Assembly: GCA_034336665.1 (NCBI GenBank) | Contig: JAPFBE010000002.1 | Location: 31,475,406 to 31,539,405, forward strand | From: Luscinia megarhynchos | Taxonomy: Eukaryota; Chordata; Aves; Passeriformes; Turdidae | Length of the DNA stretch: 64,000 nucleotides | Direction of reading: 5' to 3' | Shown: positions 52,643 to 64,000 of the stretch, piece after piece | Numbering within the stretch: the stretch's first letter is position 1 | Layout: the number at the start of each line of letters is the position of its first letter | Made by a program: the position numbers and the translations under genes | The notes under the pieces: model-generated | Database searches by the model: none | Told to the model about the DNA's origin: nothing | The model's input: only the letters and a program-made list of their open reading frames with translations

Positions 52643-55600
52643 ATGTCCCGGGCGCTGGCGCAGGAGGCCCCGCGGGAGGAGGGCGCGGGCGGCTCCCGGC
52701 GCAGCGGCTGGGGGCTGCTGGTCACGGCCGGCGTGGGAGGGACCCTGGCGGCCCTCTATGCCGTGGCCACCCCCTTCGTCACCCCGGCCCTGAGGAAGGT
52801 GTGCCTGCCCTTCGTTCCTGCTACCGCCGCTCAGATCCAGAACGTGCTGAAAATGTTGGAGAACAGAAGTGGCTCCCTAGTTGACATTGGTAGCGGGGAT
52901 GGCCGCATTGTAAGTTATGGATGTTGCCTTCCTTTTAGATTGCCTCTTAAGAAGTGCCAAAGTTCTGGGGCTGCGTTTTCTCACACTTGAAAATATATTG
53001 TCTCTGGCATCCGGTGGTTGTGTCCGAATCTTATGAAAAGGATTAAAGCTGATAAAGGTTTACATTCAGTTTTGATGACTAATAAATAGTTTTTGCTGCA
53101 GTCTTACCTGTGACTTGAGGTAAGCTTGACTAAGGTAATGGACAAAATGTCATGGTGGTGACTGGAGGGAATCACAGTGCATTCACTCAAGGTAATGGAC
53201 AAAATGTCATTGTGGTGACTGGAGGGAATCCCAGTGCATTCACTTGAAAAGATGCAATCTTTTGAGTCTTGGTACTGATTGACAAAGAGCTGTGATTCCA
53301 CAAAATGTGTGGCTGCAGCGAGCCTGTGAGATGCTTGGTGTATAAATGTGATAGAAGTGCAAAAAGAAACGAACAATGAGCATTGGATTATAAAAATAAA
53401 AATCCAAGTGTGATTAGAACTGTAGTCTTCACAGCCTTGTGCTTCCCCACTTCCAAATCCATGTGGTGAAACTAGGATAAACACCAAAAGAAATCGTGAG
53501 AATCATGGAAAGAAGAAGTGGTACTGTGTTTCCAGGATGTTGCTTGAGCCCCAGTTTGTGAAATGTGGTGAGGATACAGTGGAGAATGGTGTGGTTTTTT
53601 CTTCTGTTGCTGTGACATTTTGTGTGCTTTTTCATGACTATCTCCTGCAAGTCAGATTTAGCTACAGGGTGGTAGTTTTTGATGGAAGCACACAACTTCT
53701 TGAATGCTACCTTTGTCCATGTTTTATGTGAATGAATCAACTATTTGTCCATGTAAAAAAAACAAAACCAAACCAAAACAAAAAAAACCCTAACAAATAT
53801 TTGAAGCCCCAAATCTGTGGAGATGGCTTGAATTGTGCCTGGGTAAGAAAAAGACCAAAAAACTTAAGCATGAGAGAACTGCAGTTTCTGATGCTCTCTC
53901 TGATCATCATTCTGATTCTCATCAGAGGTATCTAATTTCAATAGGTAACATGTCATTAATTCTGATATATTATAATGGTGACTGAAGACTGTTTGGAAAG
54001 CCAGGTGCCTAAAAGTGAATGCTTGGTGCTTCCTTGCTTCATCTGTCCTGAAAAAAAGTCTGTTCAGATGCTTTTAATTATTTAGCACTTCTTCAGGTGT
54101 AATTGGTGGATAAATATGAAGATATTTACCACATTTCCAAGTGTCATAAAAATATCAGATTCTTTTGGTGCATTTGCAGTTACTCTGTGTGTGATGGAAG
54201 ATGCATTATTTTAACAGTGTGAAATACACAGTCCAGATAAAGCTGTTTGAGAAGTTCTGTTAAGAAATATGTACTTCCTGATTTCAACTTGCTTGTTTTG
54301 TAATTGATAGTTCATCAGGTGATTCCTGATTAGAAGTTAGCAGTAACCTTTTAAATTATGTCTGAAACCTTTATTCTAGAAATCAGTACATTTTTTAATT
54401 TTTTTAAAAAATGTAGATCAACAGATTACTTTCAGGCTCTACTGTTGTGTCATTTTGGTTCTGATTCAGGGGCTGCTCAAGTACCTGTCTCTCAATGCTT
54501 TTTAAATAAGTGGTCTAACTTTGAGCGTTTGATCACTGTTCTCTCTCCATGAAGAATGTTGCTACTCTTTAATTCCAAGACAGTGTCATGAATGTGTTAA
54601 ATTAAAATTTATGTAAATCACAGATGTACTGCAAGCTCCCAGCTTTGCCCTGTGAATGTTTGTTTTCATTTTGTATGTTTGGCTATATTTCAGTTAGACT
54701 AGTAATAATAGTAAAATGTAGTTTTGAGTTTTTGTTTTCTATACAGCTGATCTGTTGAGCATTAAAACTACTGTGACTTAGAAAAGTGCTTTCCTTTGAT
54801 TTATATTTTAAATATTACTGTGTGCTCCTGTTTAGGTGAATAGACTTTTATGTTTGTAAGTGCAGATTTATTTTCTTCCTTGTAGGTGATAGCAGCTGCA
54901 AAAAAGGGATTCCAGGCTGTCGGTTATGAATTGAATCCCTGGCTAGTCTGGTACTCCAGATATCGTGCCTGGAGAGATGGGGTACATCAGAACACCAAAT
55001 TTTATATTTCAGACTTATGGAAGGTAGGTACTGAATTATGTAAGAATGAATCTGGGATGATTGAGAGATTTTATAAGTTTGGAAATACTTTCTTGAAAGA
55101 GCTAAATATTGTCTGACCAAGGTGCTATATTGGGCTTTGAGAAAAGTACTTGTGCTGGGAATCTGGTTTCTATGGGCTCACTATGCTCAGTTCTGCTGCT
55201 TTTGTGATCTATTCAAGTGCTTCCTTTATCAGTAGAGGCTCTTGAGTGAGCCTGGGCCTGATGAATGTGGGAGGGTTTTTTTGGCTGTAGAGGTGTTTGT
55301 GTTTTGAGAGGAGCACAGGAGAACTTCATGGCACTGAGTGGAAGAGCTCAGTCATTGTAATGCCTAGAAAATTTTTATAGCTAGCTAACATTTAACAAAA
55401 GAAGGGGCAAACTTAAAGCATACATGGTTTCATTATATACAGGAGTTGTGAAAATAACCCTTTAGTTATTATTAAAGTCATGTAGGTATTTTCTGAATTA
55501 ATGCTTTCTGTGCTTCTAGAATTGCTGTTCCATATTCTTGGCCAGACAGTAGAAGTTTTTTTGCTGTTCAGCAGTATAAAGTTTTCTTTATGTGGAAATT

Positions 55601-58600
55601 TTTGTGATGAAAAGTTGGTAAAGGATCTCCTTACATTTTTGTGGTCTAAATCCTTGTTGAAAGAAGTGCAGCTAGAGGGATTAGGAGAAAAGAATGAGAA
55701 TTTCTCCAGCTGTAAATGCCATGTTCAATAAGATTTGTTCTCAAATTTTACTTTTAGGTTTCTTTTTCCCATTATAGAAATGTTGTTGTTTTTGGAGTAC
55801 CTCAGATGGTAAGCTTGCTACTGATTTTTTATTTTTATTATATTATTGTATTTTATTATACTGTCTAATTATTTGTTACAATGTTTAATTATTTTAATGC
55901 CAAGGTATTCACTGTTAATACATTAATCTGCAAAGTGAATCAACCTGCAGATGGTCAAAGGTAGTCAGTAATAATCAGTCATAGAATATTAAGGATTGGA
56001 AGGGACCTTAAGTATCATCAAGTCCCAACCCTGCTGAGCATGGAGTACTTCCCACAAGACCAGTTGCTCAAGGCCTTATCCATCCTGGCTTTGAACACTG
56101 CCAGGGTTGGGGCATCCAGAACCTCCCTGGGCAACCTGTTCCAGTGTCTCACCACCTTCACAGTAAAGAATTTCTTCCTAATGTCTAACCTAAATTTCCC
56201 TTTTAGTTTTTATCTATTCTCCCTTGTCACATCTCTACAGTTCCTGATGGAACTGTACAGCTTCTCTGTACGTTCCTTTCTGATATTGGAAGTTTTCTAT
56301 TCTACCCAACCTTCTCTTCTCTAGTTCCAATGCCCCTACCATAAGCAGGGACTCTTTTGACTAGACCAGGTTCCTCTGTGCCTCATTCAACCTGTTTTCA
56401 ACCATTCCATGGCTGGGGCATCCACAGCTTCTCTGGGCAACCTGTTCCAATGCCTCACCAACCTCATGTGAAAAATCTCTTTCTTATACCCAATCTAAAC
56501 CTACTCTGTTTGAAGCCCTTCCCCCTTGTCCTGTCACTACATATGCTTGTAGAAGGTACCTTTCCATGTTGTAGGCTCCCTTCAGGTACTGGGAGGCTGC
56601 ACTTAGGTCCCCCTGAAGCCTTCTCTTTTCCAGGCTGGACAAACCGAATTCTGTCAGCCTGTGCTTCTGTATTGCTTGTTCCTTTGCTAAGGCAGGTGTG
56701 AGATGAAGTGAGTGAAGAGCTTTATGGGATACCATACCATACAGCATACACTGAAAGCATTTCTGCAGCAGTAAACCTTCCTATTCTGTGTGTTTATTTG
56801 CTGGTTTGTTTTTTTCAACAGCACCAGAAGTAAATCTCTACTTCAGATTGCAATTGTAACCCGTATTGGAATCTGAAGTGGATATGTGTGGGATATTAGT
56901 GAGTGCTGTGATGTTCCTCGTGCTGCCAGCCCTGGGAGTTACGTGCTCCCTTGCCTGGGTTCCAGCAGGGGGCACTGGAAACGTTTGGATTTGCAGTCAG
57001 GAATTCTGCCGTTGCACCGAGGGGAAAAGTGCTGGTGAGGAAAGCTGGCTCAGTAAACTAGGAATAAACAAATACCCTGGGATAATTGTGAGTAAACCCA
57101 GCAGAAATACTGAATGAACTTTAAAATGTAATAAAGCCGGATACATTAGCAACAGCTGTGATAGGGTAGCTATAGGGCTCAGAGTAACTTTCCTAGATCC
57201 AGTAAATACTAGGTTAAATTCTTTCAGCAAAAGTACTGGCATAAATGCAACAGATGCAAACATACGAACATCTGTGTTTCCTGAACATTCATTTGCTTAT
57301 GACCCCCTTTAAATTTACTTTGGAAGTTCTTAATGCTCAGCTTCCTGAATGACTAAATTAATTTTCTACAAACCTTAATGCATTTCTTCTTTTTTACTGA
57401 GGAACAACAGATCTCTTTTGCTTTTTTAATAATACTGGCCTGATCTGATGCTTTCACACAGTGCTTTTATTTCATATCCAAGATTAGCATTAAAATATCT
57501 CAATTTATTGATCTTCAGGGAAGACTAAGACCTCTCTTGTCCTTGCAAGCATCTGGGGGAAGGTGTGTTTGTGTCTGAGTTATGGCAGAGAGAGACTTAC
57601 TTGTTCAGGGTAGGGATGATGGTGTTCATTTTGCAGGTCCTGTGTGTTTTAACTGATTATATACTGTACAAAAGGTTTACTAAGCTATGTATCTATGTTG
57701 ACAGACCAAAAAATTCCCCCAATCCCTGGCTTCACATAAGATACAGTATAATTATAACACCTAATGTAACTGATATATTTAGATTAAAAACTTGTTTGAC
57801 TGGTTCAAGGATATAATTATTTTTGGCTAAACTTGGCTGAACTATTAATGATACTTTCTAATTTCTGCTAATATGGACATGCAGGGTCACTAATTTTCAT
57901 AATTACTCCTAAAAAATTGGTCCATGTCTATTTATATTTTCTGTAGCAAAAATTTTTCTGGTGTCTCAACTCAGTTCTGGATAACAAAGTGGGCTTATTT
58001 TTCTAGTTTGTTGAAGGTGCTAATAGGCTTATTTTTATAGGTGTTTAAGGCAGCAAAAATGCTTCAAAGTATTTAGAGTGTAGGTGAAATCAGAGCCTTA
58101 AAATATTTGGAGGTAACTCTTTGGTATATTAGATCTATGACTGTAATTTTCCTAAAATATTCCATTGTTAGCTTAAATGTAGCTATAATAGGATATTACA
58201 TCAAAGGCACACCCTGCATGCATGTGATAGTGGAAGCTCTTTGTAGCCTTTGGAAATACTTTTTCTTTTGTCAGTCTTATTTTCTAATAATGTTCTTTTA
58301 GATTTTGTTTAATTTATCTTTTTTGGTGAAATTCTATGTATCTTTGTCTCTCTGACTTAAATTCAGCTATATTTATAAATAACTGCAGCCCTTTAAATTT
58401 TTTAATGTTTAAACATTACATCATGATAACCAAAGTAATTAACTTTTTACATGTAACAGAAGTAGCCTGTAGAGTTTGCCATTAAAATTACTCATTCAGA
58501 TAGATACAATATATGGGAATAAAAGAAACTCCAAATGGATGTGCACTGCTGATCTGCTTAAACATACCATCAAACTTTTCCAAAGGACAAAAGTGTCTAA

Positions 58601-60786
58601 ATCTCTTAGGTTTCTTTTTTTTTCCCTAGAACATAATCACTATCTGGGATGGAAAAGAAATTTATTTTAAGTCTATGTGTGTTAATTTATTTCTCACTTA
58701 ATCCATGGCAGAATTTGCAAAGCACTTATTAGAAAAAGACTGTCTGACTAGTCAGGGTGTTGCTCTGTTCTAGAAAAGTAGTGGTATTTCCCCTGATTTT
58801 TGTATCCTCTCAGTTTTTGTGAATGGAGGAAAGCTGGACTGTAGGTGTTCAACCAGGGAGAGTTGCATAGAAGTATGTGATGTGGCTCCTCTCAGCATCT
58901 TGCTCTCTGCATTGGGGAGAGATGGATTTGGTGGATGGGCTGTTCAGTGGATAAGGAATTGTCTGGATAGCTGCATTCAGAGGGTCAGTGTCTCCATGTC
59001 CAGATGAAGATCAGTTGCAATTGGTGTCCATCAGGGGTCTGTATTAGGAGCAGTCCTGCTTAATATCTTCATCAGTAGCATAAAACAGTGGGATTGAGTG
59101 AATGCTCAGAAAAATTTGCAGATGATACCAAGCTGTGTGGTGCAGTTGATGTGCCTGAAGGACGGGATGCCACCCAGAGGGAGTTGACAAGAATTGGGCC
59201 CATGGGAATGTCATGAGGTTTAACAAGACCAAGTGCAAGGTGCTGCACCTGGGTCAGGGTAACCCCAAGTACCAACACAGGCTGGGGATGAGCAGATCCA
59301 GAGCAGCCCTGACCAGAAGGACTTCGGGGTGCTAGTGAAGGAGAGGCTGAACACGACCCAGCAGTGTGCATTCACAGTCCAGAAAGCCAAATGTATCCTG
59401 GGCTGTGTCTAAAGCAGAGTGGCCAGCAGGGGAGGGTGGGATTCTGCCCCCCTGTTCTGCTCTGGTGGTACCCCACTTGGAGTGCTGCATCCATCTCTGG
59501 GCACCCCAGCACAAGACAGGTGTGGACCTGTTGGAATGGGTTCAGAGGAGCTCCTTTCCTGTGAAGGCAGGCTGAGAGAATTGGGTTATTCAGCCTGGAG
59601 AGGACTTGACTCTGGGGAGACCTTATTGTGGCCTTTTAACACTTAAAGGGGGCTTGTGAGAATGTGGGGACAGACTTTTTAGTAGGGCCTGTAGGGACAG
59701 GACAAGGGGTAATAGTTTTAAACTAAAAGAGGGCAGATTCATATTATATATAAGTCAGAAAAATTTTGTGAATAGGATGGTGGAATACTGGAACAGGTTG
59801 CCCAGAGTGGCAGTAGATGGGGGCTGGATGGGGCTCTGAGCAACCTGATCTAGTTGAGGAGTCCCACTCCATGGCAGGGGTATTCAACTGGATTACTTCT
59901 AAAAGTCCCTTACAATCCAAACCATTCCATGATTCTACATTCTGTTTCATGGAATGCTGCTGAAGGGATTCACGTGCATGTATTAACGGGATGTGGATTC
60001 AACTACGCTCAATTTCAGTATTATTTAACATAACAGTATTTTACCATAGAGTGACAGCAGAATGTTTGCTTTGGGTTGTTGCCTGTGTGATGTTTGAGTG
60101 TCCCAGGATTGGTCTTGGGATTGGACTGTAAATTGTGAGCAGTGATGACCTTAGAGTATCACACAACAGCTTGTGTACTGTGGGGTGTCATAAATAGCAT
60201 AAATTCAGGGGGCTGAACTTTCATTCCCTCAGAGAAGAATCCCACTGAATAGAATCGTGAATTGGAACATGCAAAGTCTTTGCCTGAAGTTTTAGTTGTT
60301 TTTTTTTGAATGAAGGAATATTTTAAAGGTTTTGATTTAATTTGTATATCTTAAAGTAATGATTTCCTTGATCCCACCAGCTGGGCCACAATAACCATTT
60401 TCTTGTTTTATATATTCTTTGTGAAGGCATCAAAGCCAAAATATATATCATGAATACTTTCCTAAGATTTCAAAAAAAAAAAAAAAATTACTCAAATCTT
60501 GGATTTCACTTGACCACCTGAATTAGATTCTGAAGAGAATGCTCCTGGTTTTTACTGTTTCTGAGAGGTTTTTCTTGTAACTCAACAGATGCCACAGCTG
60601 GAGAAGAAGCTGGAAGAAGAACTTGAATGCAATGCCAGAATCATTGCCTGTCGCTTTCCTTTCCCTTGCTGGATTCCAGATCATACCACTGGAGAGGGAA
60701 TAGACACTGTGTGGGCCTACGATTTGAAACATTCAAGAGGATGTGAAACAAGGAGATTGGAAATCACACCAGAGCCAGAATCTTAA
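52643..60786 (+). CDS. ATPSCKMT: ATP synthase subunit c lysine N-methyltransferase, four coding exons
   Basis: Exons 52643-52909, 54886-55023, 55758-55808 and 60589-60786 join in phase 0 to 217 residues. The gene is also known as FAM173B. The enzyme is a mitochondrial membrane-associated SAM-dependent methyltransferase that trimethylates a lysine of ATP synthase subunit c and supports assembly of the enzyme. Residues 22-46 form a hydrophobic stretch ([22 protein letters not shown]), the membrane anchor and targeting region. VDIGSGDGR (80-88) is the SAM-binding motif I, followed by GYELNPW with the acidic Glu104 of motif [11 protein letters not shown] and [11 protein letters not shown] close the domain. 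The sequence is about 16 residues shorter than the human protein, mostly at the poorly conserved N terminus before the anchor. An upstream start is not excluded, but the exon has a single good ATG in frame close to the E-box. Confidence 0.95.
53132..53245. repeat. Tandem duplication, 2 x 57 bp, in ATPSCKMT intron 1
   Basis: Copies at 53132-53188 and 53189-53245 begin AAGGTAATGGACAAAATGTC and differ at about three positions. The neighbouring minus-strand frame 53429-53740 (about 100 codons) is unusual in length for an intron but has no motif that I recognise. Confidence 0.9.
53752..53795. repeat. A-rich simple sequence in ATPSCKMT intron 1
   Basis: AAAC/AAACC-type units (AACAAAACCAAACCAAAAC) form an imprecise simple repeat. 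Confidence 0.75.
55978..56338 (-). mobile_element. CR1 LINE, 3' portion, in ATPSCKMT intron 3
   Basis: Starts CATAGAATATTAAGGATTGG with AAGGGACCTTAAGTATCATC, then GGGGCATCCAGAACCTCCC and CACAGTAAAGAATTTCTTCC, the reverse complement of CR1 read from its 3' terminus. A second, separate CR1 segment follows directly. Confidence 0.93.
56339..56705 (-). mobile_element. Second CR1 LINE segment, adjacent to the first
   Basis: GACTAGACCAGGTTCCTCTG, GGGGCATCCACAGCTTCTC and CTTCTCTTTTCCAGGCTGG repeat the same part of CR1 covered by the copy to its left, so these are two insertions in the same orientation and not one element. This copy lacks the terminal repeat of the 3' end. Confidence 0.9.
58822..59937 (+). 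mobile_element. CR1 LINE, longest copy in the window, in ATPSCKMT intron 3
   Basis: About 1.1 kb, running from the end of the reverse-transcriptase region (GCAGTCCTGCTTAATATCTTC, TTTGCAGATGATACCAAGCTG) through GTGCAAGGTGCTGCACCTGG, TGGAACAGGTTGCCCAGAG and AACCATTCCATGATTCTACA at its 3' end. No intact protein frame remains. It lies in sense with ATPSCKMT. Confidence 0.93.
60472..60487. repeat. A16 homopolymer
   Basis: Sixteen consecutive A in ATPSCKMT intron 3, about 100 bp before the last exon. Not clearly the tail of a retroelement. Confidence 0.85.
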
Positions 60787-60965
60787 ACATCTGATTTGGT
60801 TTCTTACAGAAATTTTTAGCTTTGACTGGACCTGTTGAAGATAAGATTAATGTGGAGAGAGCCCTGGCATATGAAGATGTGTATTCACTGTAAGAGCTGA
60901 AGTACAGTAATTGTCTGAAAGCACACAAAGATTACTGAAAGGTGGAGTTAAATGGCTTAATATGG

Positions 60966-61490
60966 TGTTCTGGTTTAACCCCATCTAAAAGTGAAGTACC
61001 ACACAGATGTTCACTCACCCCAGTCCCCAGATTCCCCAGTAGGATGGGAAAGAAAGCTAAAAAAAAGGTCATACCCATGTCCATAGATTGAGATAGGAAT
61101 AGTTTAATAATTGAAATGAATTTTTGGATAATAACGAGAGGAGTAAAACCCAAGAAAGATGAGTGATACACAGCACCCAGTGATGGATGCCCACCCCATC
61201 CCAGAGTAGTGACTGGTCCCTCCTTGCCAACTTTTCCCAGTTTATGTACTGGACATTATGTTCTATGGTGTGGAATATCCCTTTGGCCAGTTCAGCCATG
61301 CTTCCTCCTGGCTTCTTGCAGACCTTCTTGTTGGCAGAGCCTTAGAAACTAAAAAGTCCTTGGCTTGGAGTAAGCACTGCTCAGCATCAACTAAAACCAT
61401 TAGTGTGTTATCAGCATTAGTCTTTTCTAAATCCACACTACAGCGCTGTACCAGCTGATAGGAAGGAAATTGACTCCCAGCTGAAAGCAG
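60966..61490 (-). mobile_element. Solitary LTR with target duplication, just after ATPSCKMT
   Basis: From TGTTCTGGTTTAACCCC on the left to CCCAGCTGAAAGCAG on the right, this matches in order a common songbird LTR in reverse: AGATTGAGATAGGAATAGTTT, GGAATATCCCTTTGGCCAG, TAAGCACTGCTCAGCATCAAC, GTGTTATCAGCATTAG. The hexamer AATATG occurs at 60959-60964 and again at 61491-61496, a target-site duplication that fixes both ends. The internal viral genes were lost, leaving a solo LTR. It begins 179 bp after the ATPSCKMT stop codon and lies antisense to that gene. Confidence 0.85.
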
Positions 61491-61943
61491 AATATGTAGT
61501 TAGTCAAAATTACAAAAAAGTTTTTATAGAAGTGGAAAAACTTCAATATGGAAAAGGGGTTAGAACATTATTCACTACAGTTGAGTGGAATGTATGTGTA
61601 AGTTCAAATGCTCAAATTTGTGAACTTAATATATTCATTCCTTCTGACCCTACAGAGCATTTGGTATTGGTGTTGGAATGGTATGCAAGTGGCTCCTCAA
61701 ATGAGCTGTATTTCCAAAATGTCTGAATTATGTATGCCAAATACATGATGCTGCATACACAAAACTGATGCAGATGGAGTATGATGATGACACTGATGTT
61801 TCACATCGCAGCCTTCAATGTGTACTTTTAAAAGTTGAGTATGACAAATATAACAAGTTGTTTGTTCATTAATACAAGTACTGCCTCTCATTATATTAAT
61901 GTATTTTTATTTATCTTGTGTTCTATTTTAGCATCAGCTGGAA

Positions 61944-61949
61944 AATAAA
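61944..61949 (+). terminator. Possible distal polyadenylation signal for ATPSCKMT
   Basis: No AATAAA lies between the stop codon and the solo LTR. The first canonical hexamer I found on the plus strand is here, 1.16 kb after the stop. If it is used, the 3' untranslated region contains the antisense LTR. A non-canonical closer signal is equally possible. Confidence 0.25.
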
Positions 61950-61957
61950 CTTCAAGT

Positions 61958-62390
61958 AAGCTGCTGTCCTTCTCCTTTGCCTTTTCCAGTAAGGGAGGGG
62001 CCAAAGCAGAAATTACGGGTTGAGGTAGCAATTTACTGAAAGCACAAAACAAGAATAAGACATGGCACAGTAACAACAGCAATATTAATAGGAAAAGGAT
62101 ATAAAAATAAGGTATTTTACTGACATAAACAGGTGTTCACCACTGGGAACAAGAATAATGGTGGATGCTTCCCATAGATTGTGTCTATGTGGCTTCCTCA
62201 GACAAAGACAACCTGGTGGCTGGCCAACTTCCAGTGGAGCAGCAGTTTCCCTTGCAAACCATGCCCTCCATGGATGGCATGCGTGATGTAGAATAACAAC
62301 CTAAGCTCTGACCCCCTCTCTGCAACCAGGTCAACTTGTTTCGTGAACACAAAACTGCAGAAGGACGCTCTTACTGAACTCTCTATTCAT
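61958..62390 (-). mobile_element. Possible further LTR remnant
   Basis: GGTTGAGGTAGCAATTTACTG, CACAGTAACAACAGCAATATT and ACCTGGTGGCTGGCCAACTTC recall a third songbird LTR family read in reverse. There is no internal sequence to confirm it and no target duplication was found, so the assignment is tentative. Confidence 0.4.
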
Positions 62391-64000
62391 GTAGGCTGTT
62401 GGAGATGACCATAATTTTTTCTAGTCTTTCTGATTTAGGGAGAGTTTCAAAAGTCATTTATGTCTCAGTGAAGTGCCACCATATCTGGGTGCTCAAACTT
62501 TGGATAAAGATACAGGTGAGAGTTACTCACTTGAATACTCGAAGGCTGTCTCTGATTCCAGAGCTAGTTGTTCTGGCTAGTTTGGCTAAGTCTGATTAAA
62601 CTTCATTTAATTTATAGTGAGATGAGAAGGAAGGTTTTCAATCAGACTTCTTTTCCTTTCTATTTTTCCATACCATCTAATGAGATCTCAGAAACTCATG
62701 GTATCGCTGTGCAACTTTTCCTTTTAAGTGAAGCAGGTTCTCCCTGTCCTTTTGCTGATACAGGTTTGTAGTGGCGTACTGTCACTTCACTGATGTTTTC
62801 CTTTCCTGCCACAGTTACACCACCTTTCTGTTGTATAATGGTCTGCTTACTCGTTCTTTTTTTCTGGTTCTCAGGTAAAGTGTTACTGTTTTCACCCATT
62901 AGCAATTTGAAAGTTCATAGTCAGCCTCCCCTTGCCCCAGTTAACGTAGAGCCTGTTTGTTAAGCAGTAACTATGTCAGTTTTTCAGATCTTTGCATATA
63001 TGTTATCCATAAAATGAAGCTAAAACAAGCTGGGCAATTGTCACCTGACTTCAAGGCAGTCATTACCACAACTAAAATTAGCTCAATCCAAGAGAAGTGC
63101 CAAGACCCTACAATTTGAGGTAAAGACAAAGTGACATTTTATCAGGTGTTGGGAAAGCAAATTAGGCTGCTCTGTAGAATCTGACTTGAAGAGAAGTTGG
63201 GTGCTATTTGGGATGTGTTGTCTACAATGATGCCTGTACCAATGCTTTTTATTTTTGATGTGAGGGGACAAGAAGAAGTTAAAATACAAACCTACATTGA
63301 GGATTTGAAATGGAGCATGGTTTTATCCTGAAAATGTTCACAAAGCAGGAGAAGAAAGGGGCAAATGTGTCGGTAGTGTGCAATGGAAATGTGATTTCAG
63401 CCTTGCATGGCAAGGCACCACTGTGAACATGGAGACTGTGTGCTGAAAAACACCAATGTCTGATAAGCAGTCTGTCAGCCTTTTGCTGCAAGAATGCATA
63501 AAGCATCTTGTAAAACTGCACTAAATTCTTTCTACAATGATTTAAGTGTTATGATCATTACACAGAGATAGAGTGACAGGACAGGGATAGAGTGGCTTAT
63601 CTAAACTGCCTGAATTTAATATCCCAAGGCTATAAAACTGGAACCTCAGACAAAGTAAATCTGAAATTATTTCTAACATAAAGAGACTAACAAAGGGGAA
63701 ATTGACTAATTAAGCAAAGTTCTTCCCTGATCATAAAGGTAGAGAGGAGGCAAAATATTTTGATCCATTGAATTGTGTGTGATTCGTCTGCAGTGCAGTG
63801 CTTTGACCCAGGTTTCTATAATCTGCTTTCACTGAATTTAGTTTGTAGGGAATGAAGCAGTTATTTACTTTTCCCCTGTGTTTGACTATATATTTTTCTG
63901 TTGCATTAACCTTTGCCTGTTAAAAGGTAAAACAATTTCTCAATTTTGCCAGTGGTAAAGGTTTTGGCATATGCAGTTCCTAGTTACCACCTATTTCTCC
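62391..64000. other. Downstream intergenic DNA, no gene recognised
   Basis: AT-rich sequence to the end of the window. Open frames are short and lack motifs. In mammals the next genes beyond ATPSCKMT are far away, so an empty flank is expected. Confidence 0.5.

Noticed and set aside
59072..59646. Cluster of short open frames at 59.1-59.6 kb
   Set aside because: All are inside the long CR1 copy at 58822-59937; no intact reverse transcriptase frame exists.

Overview
The window is vertebrate nuclear DNA, almost certainly from a bird and probably a songbird. All genes are split by GT-AG introns. The repeats are bird-type: CR1 LINE 3' ends in several places, and solitary LTRs of a class I recognise from passerine genomes. 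Three of the four genes (CMBL, CCT5, ATPSCKMT) form a neighbourhood that is also linked in mammals, on human 5p15 as I recall it. This is a chromosomal locus. I see no CRISPR array, operon, phage or plasmid feature, and no wholly new system. The most unusual content is an SBK-type kinase gene sitting inside the conserved CMBL-CCT5 interval and an orphan CpG island upstream of it.

Layout. 1-1266: non-coding, probably CMBL intron 1. 1267-6012 (+): the five coding exons of CMBL, a 245-residue dienelactone-hydrolase-family enzyme with all three catalytic residues present. 6013-25990: about 20 kb with no gene I can support, holding CR1 pieces, an LTR, a 19-C homopolymer and a CpG island (about 19140-19480) that ends in a good splice donor. 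26154-28036 (+): a three-exon SBK2-like protein kinase of 316 residues, with a TATA box about 160 bp upstream. 28037-43922: about 16 kb of gene-free DNA with an old CR1 and a few small inverted repeats. 44056-51830 (-): all eleven coding exons of CCT5 (541 residues). About 51370-52800: a CpG island shared by CCT5 and the divergent gene. 52643-60786 (+): the four coding exons of ATPSCKMT (FAM173B), 217 residues, with CR1 copies in intron 3. 60787-64000: downstream DNA with a solitary LTR flanked by a 6-bp direct repeat, and a second LTR-like stretch.

How the genes relate. CCT5 (cytosolic chaperonin subunit) and ATPSCKMT (mitochondrial lysine methyltransferase acting on ATP synthase subunit c) are transcribed divergently from one GC-rich region, about 0.8 kb between start codons. 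They are housekeeping genes. CMBL is a metabolic hydrolase. The SBK-like kinase has a TATA promoter and a GC-rich last exon; mammalian SBK2 and SBK3 are reported as heart and muscle kinases, so tissue-restricted expression is a reasonable inference. Nothing suggests that the four proteins act in one pathway; their proximity reflects conserved synteny plus one extra gene.

Exon boundaries were built by hand from splice consensus, reading frame and family similarity. CMBL and CCT5 rebuild to 245 and 541 residues, the lengths I recall for the human proteins, which is strong support for those models.
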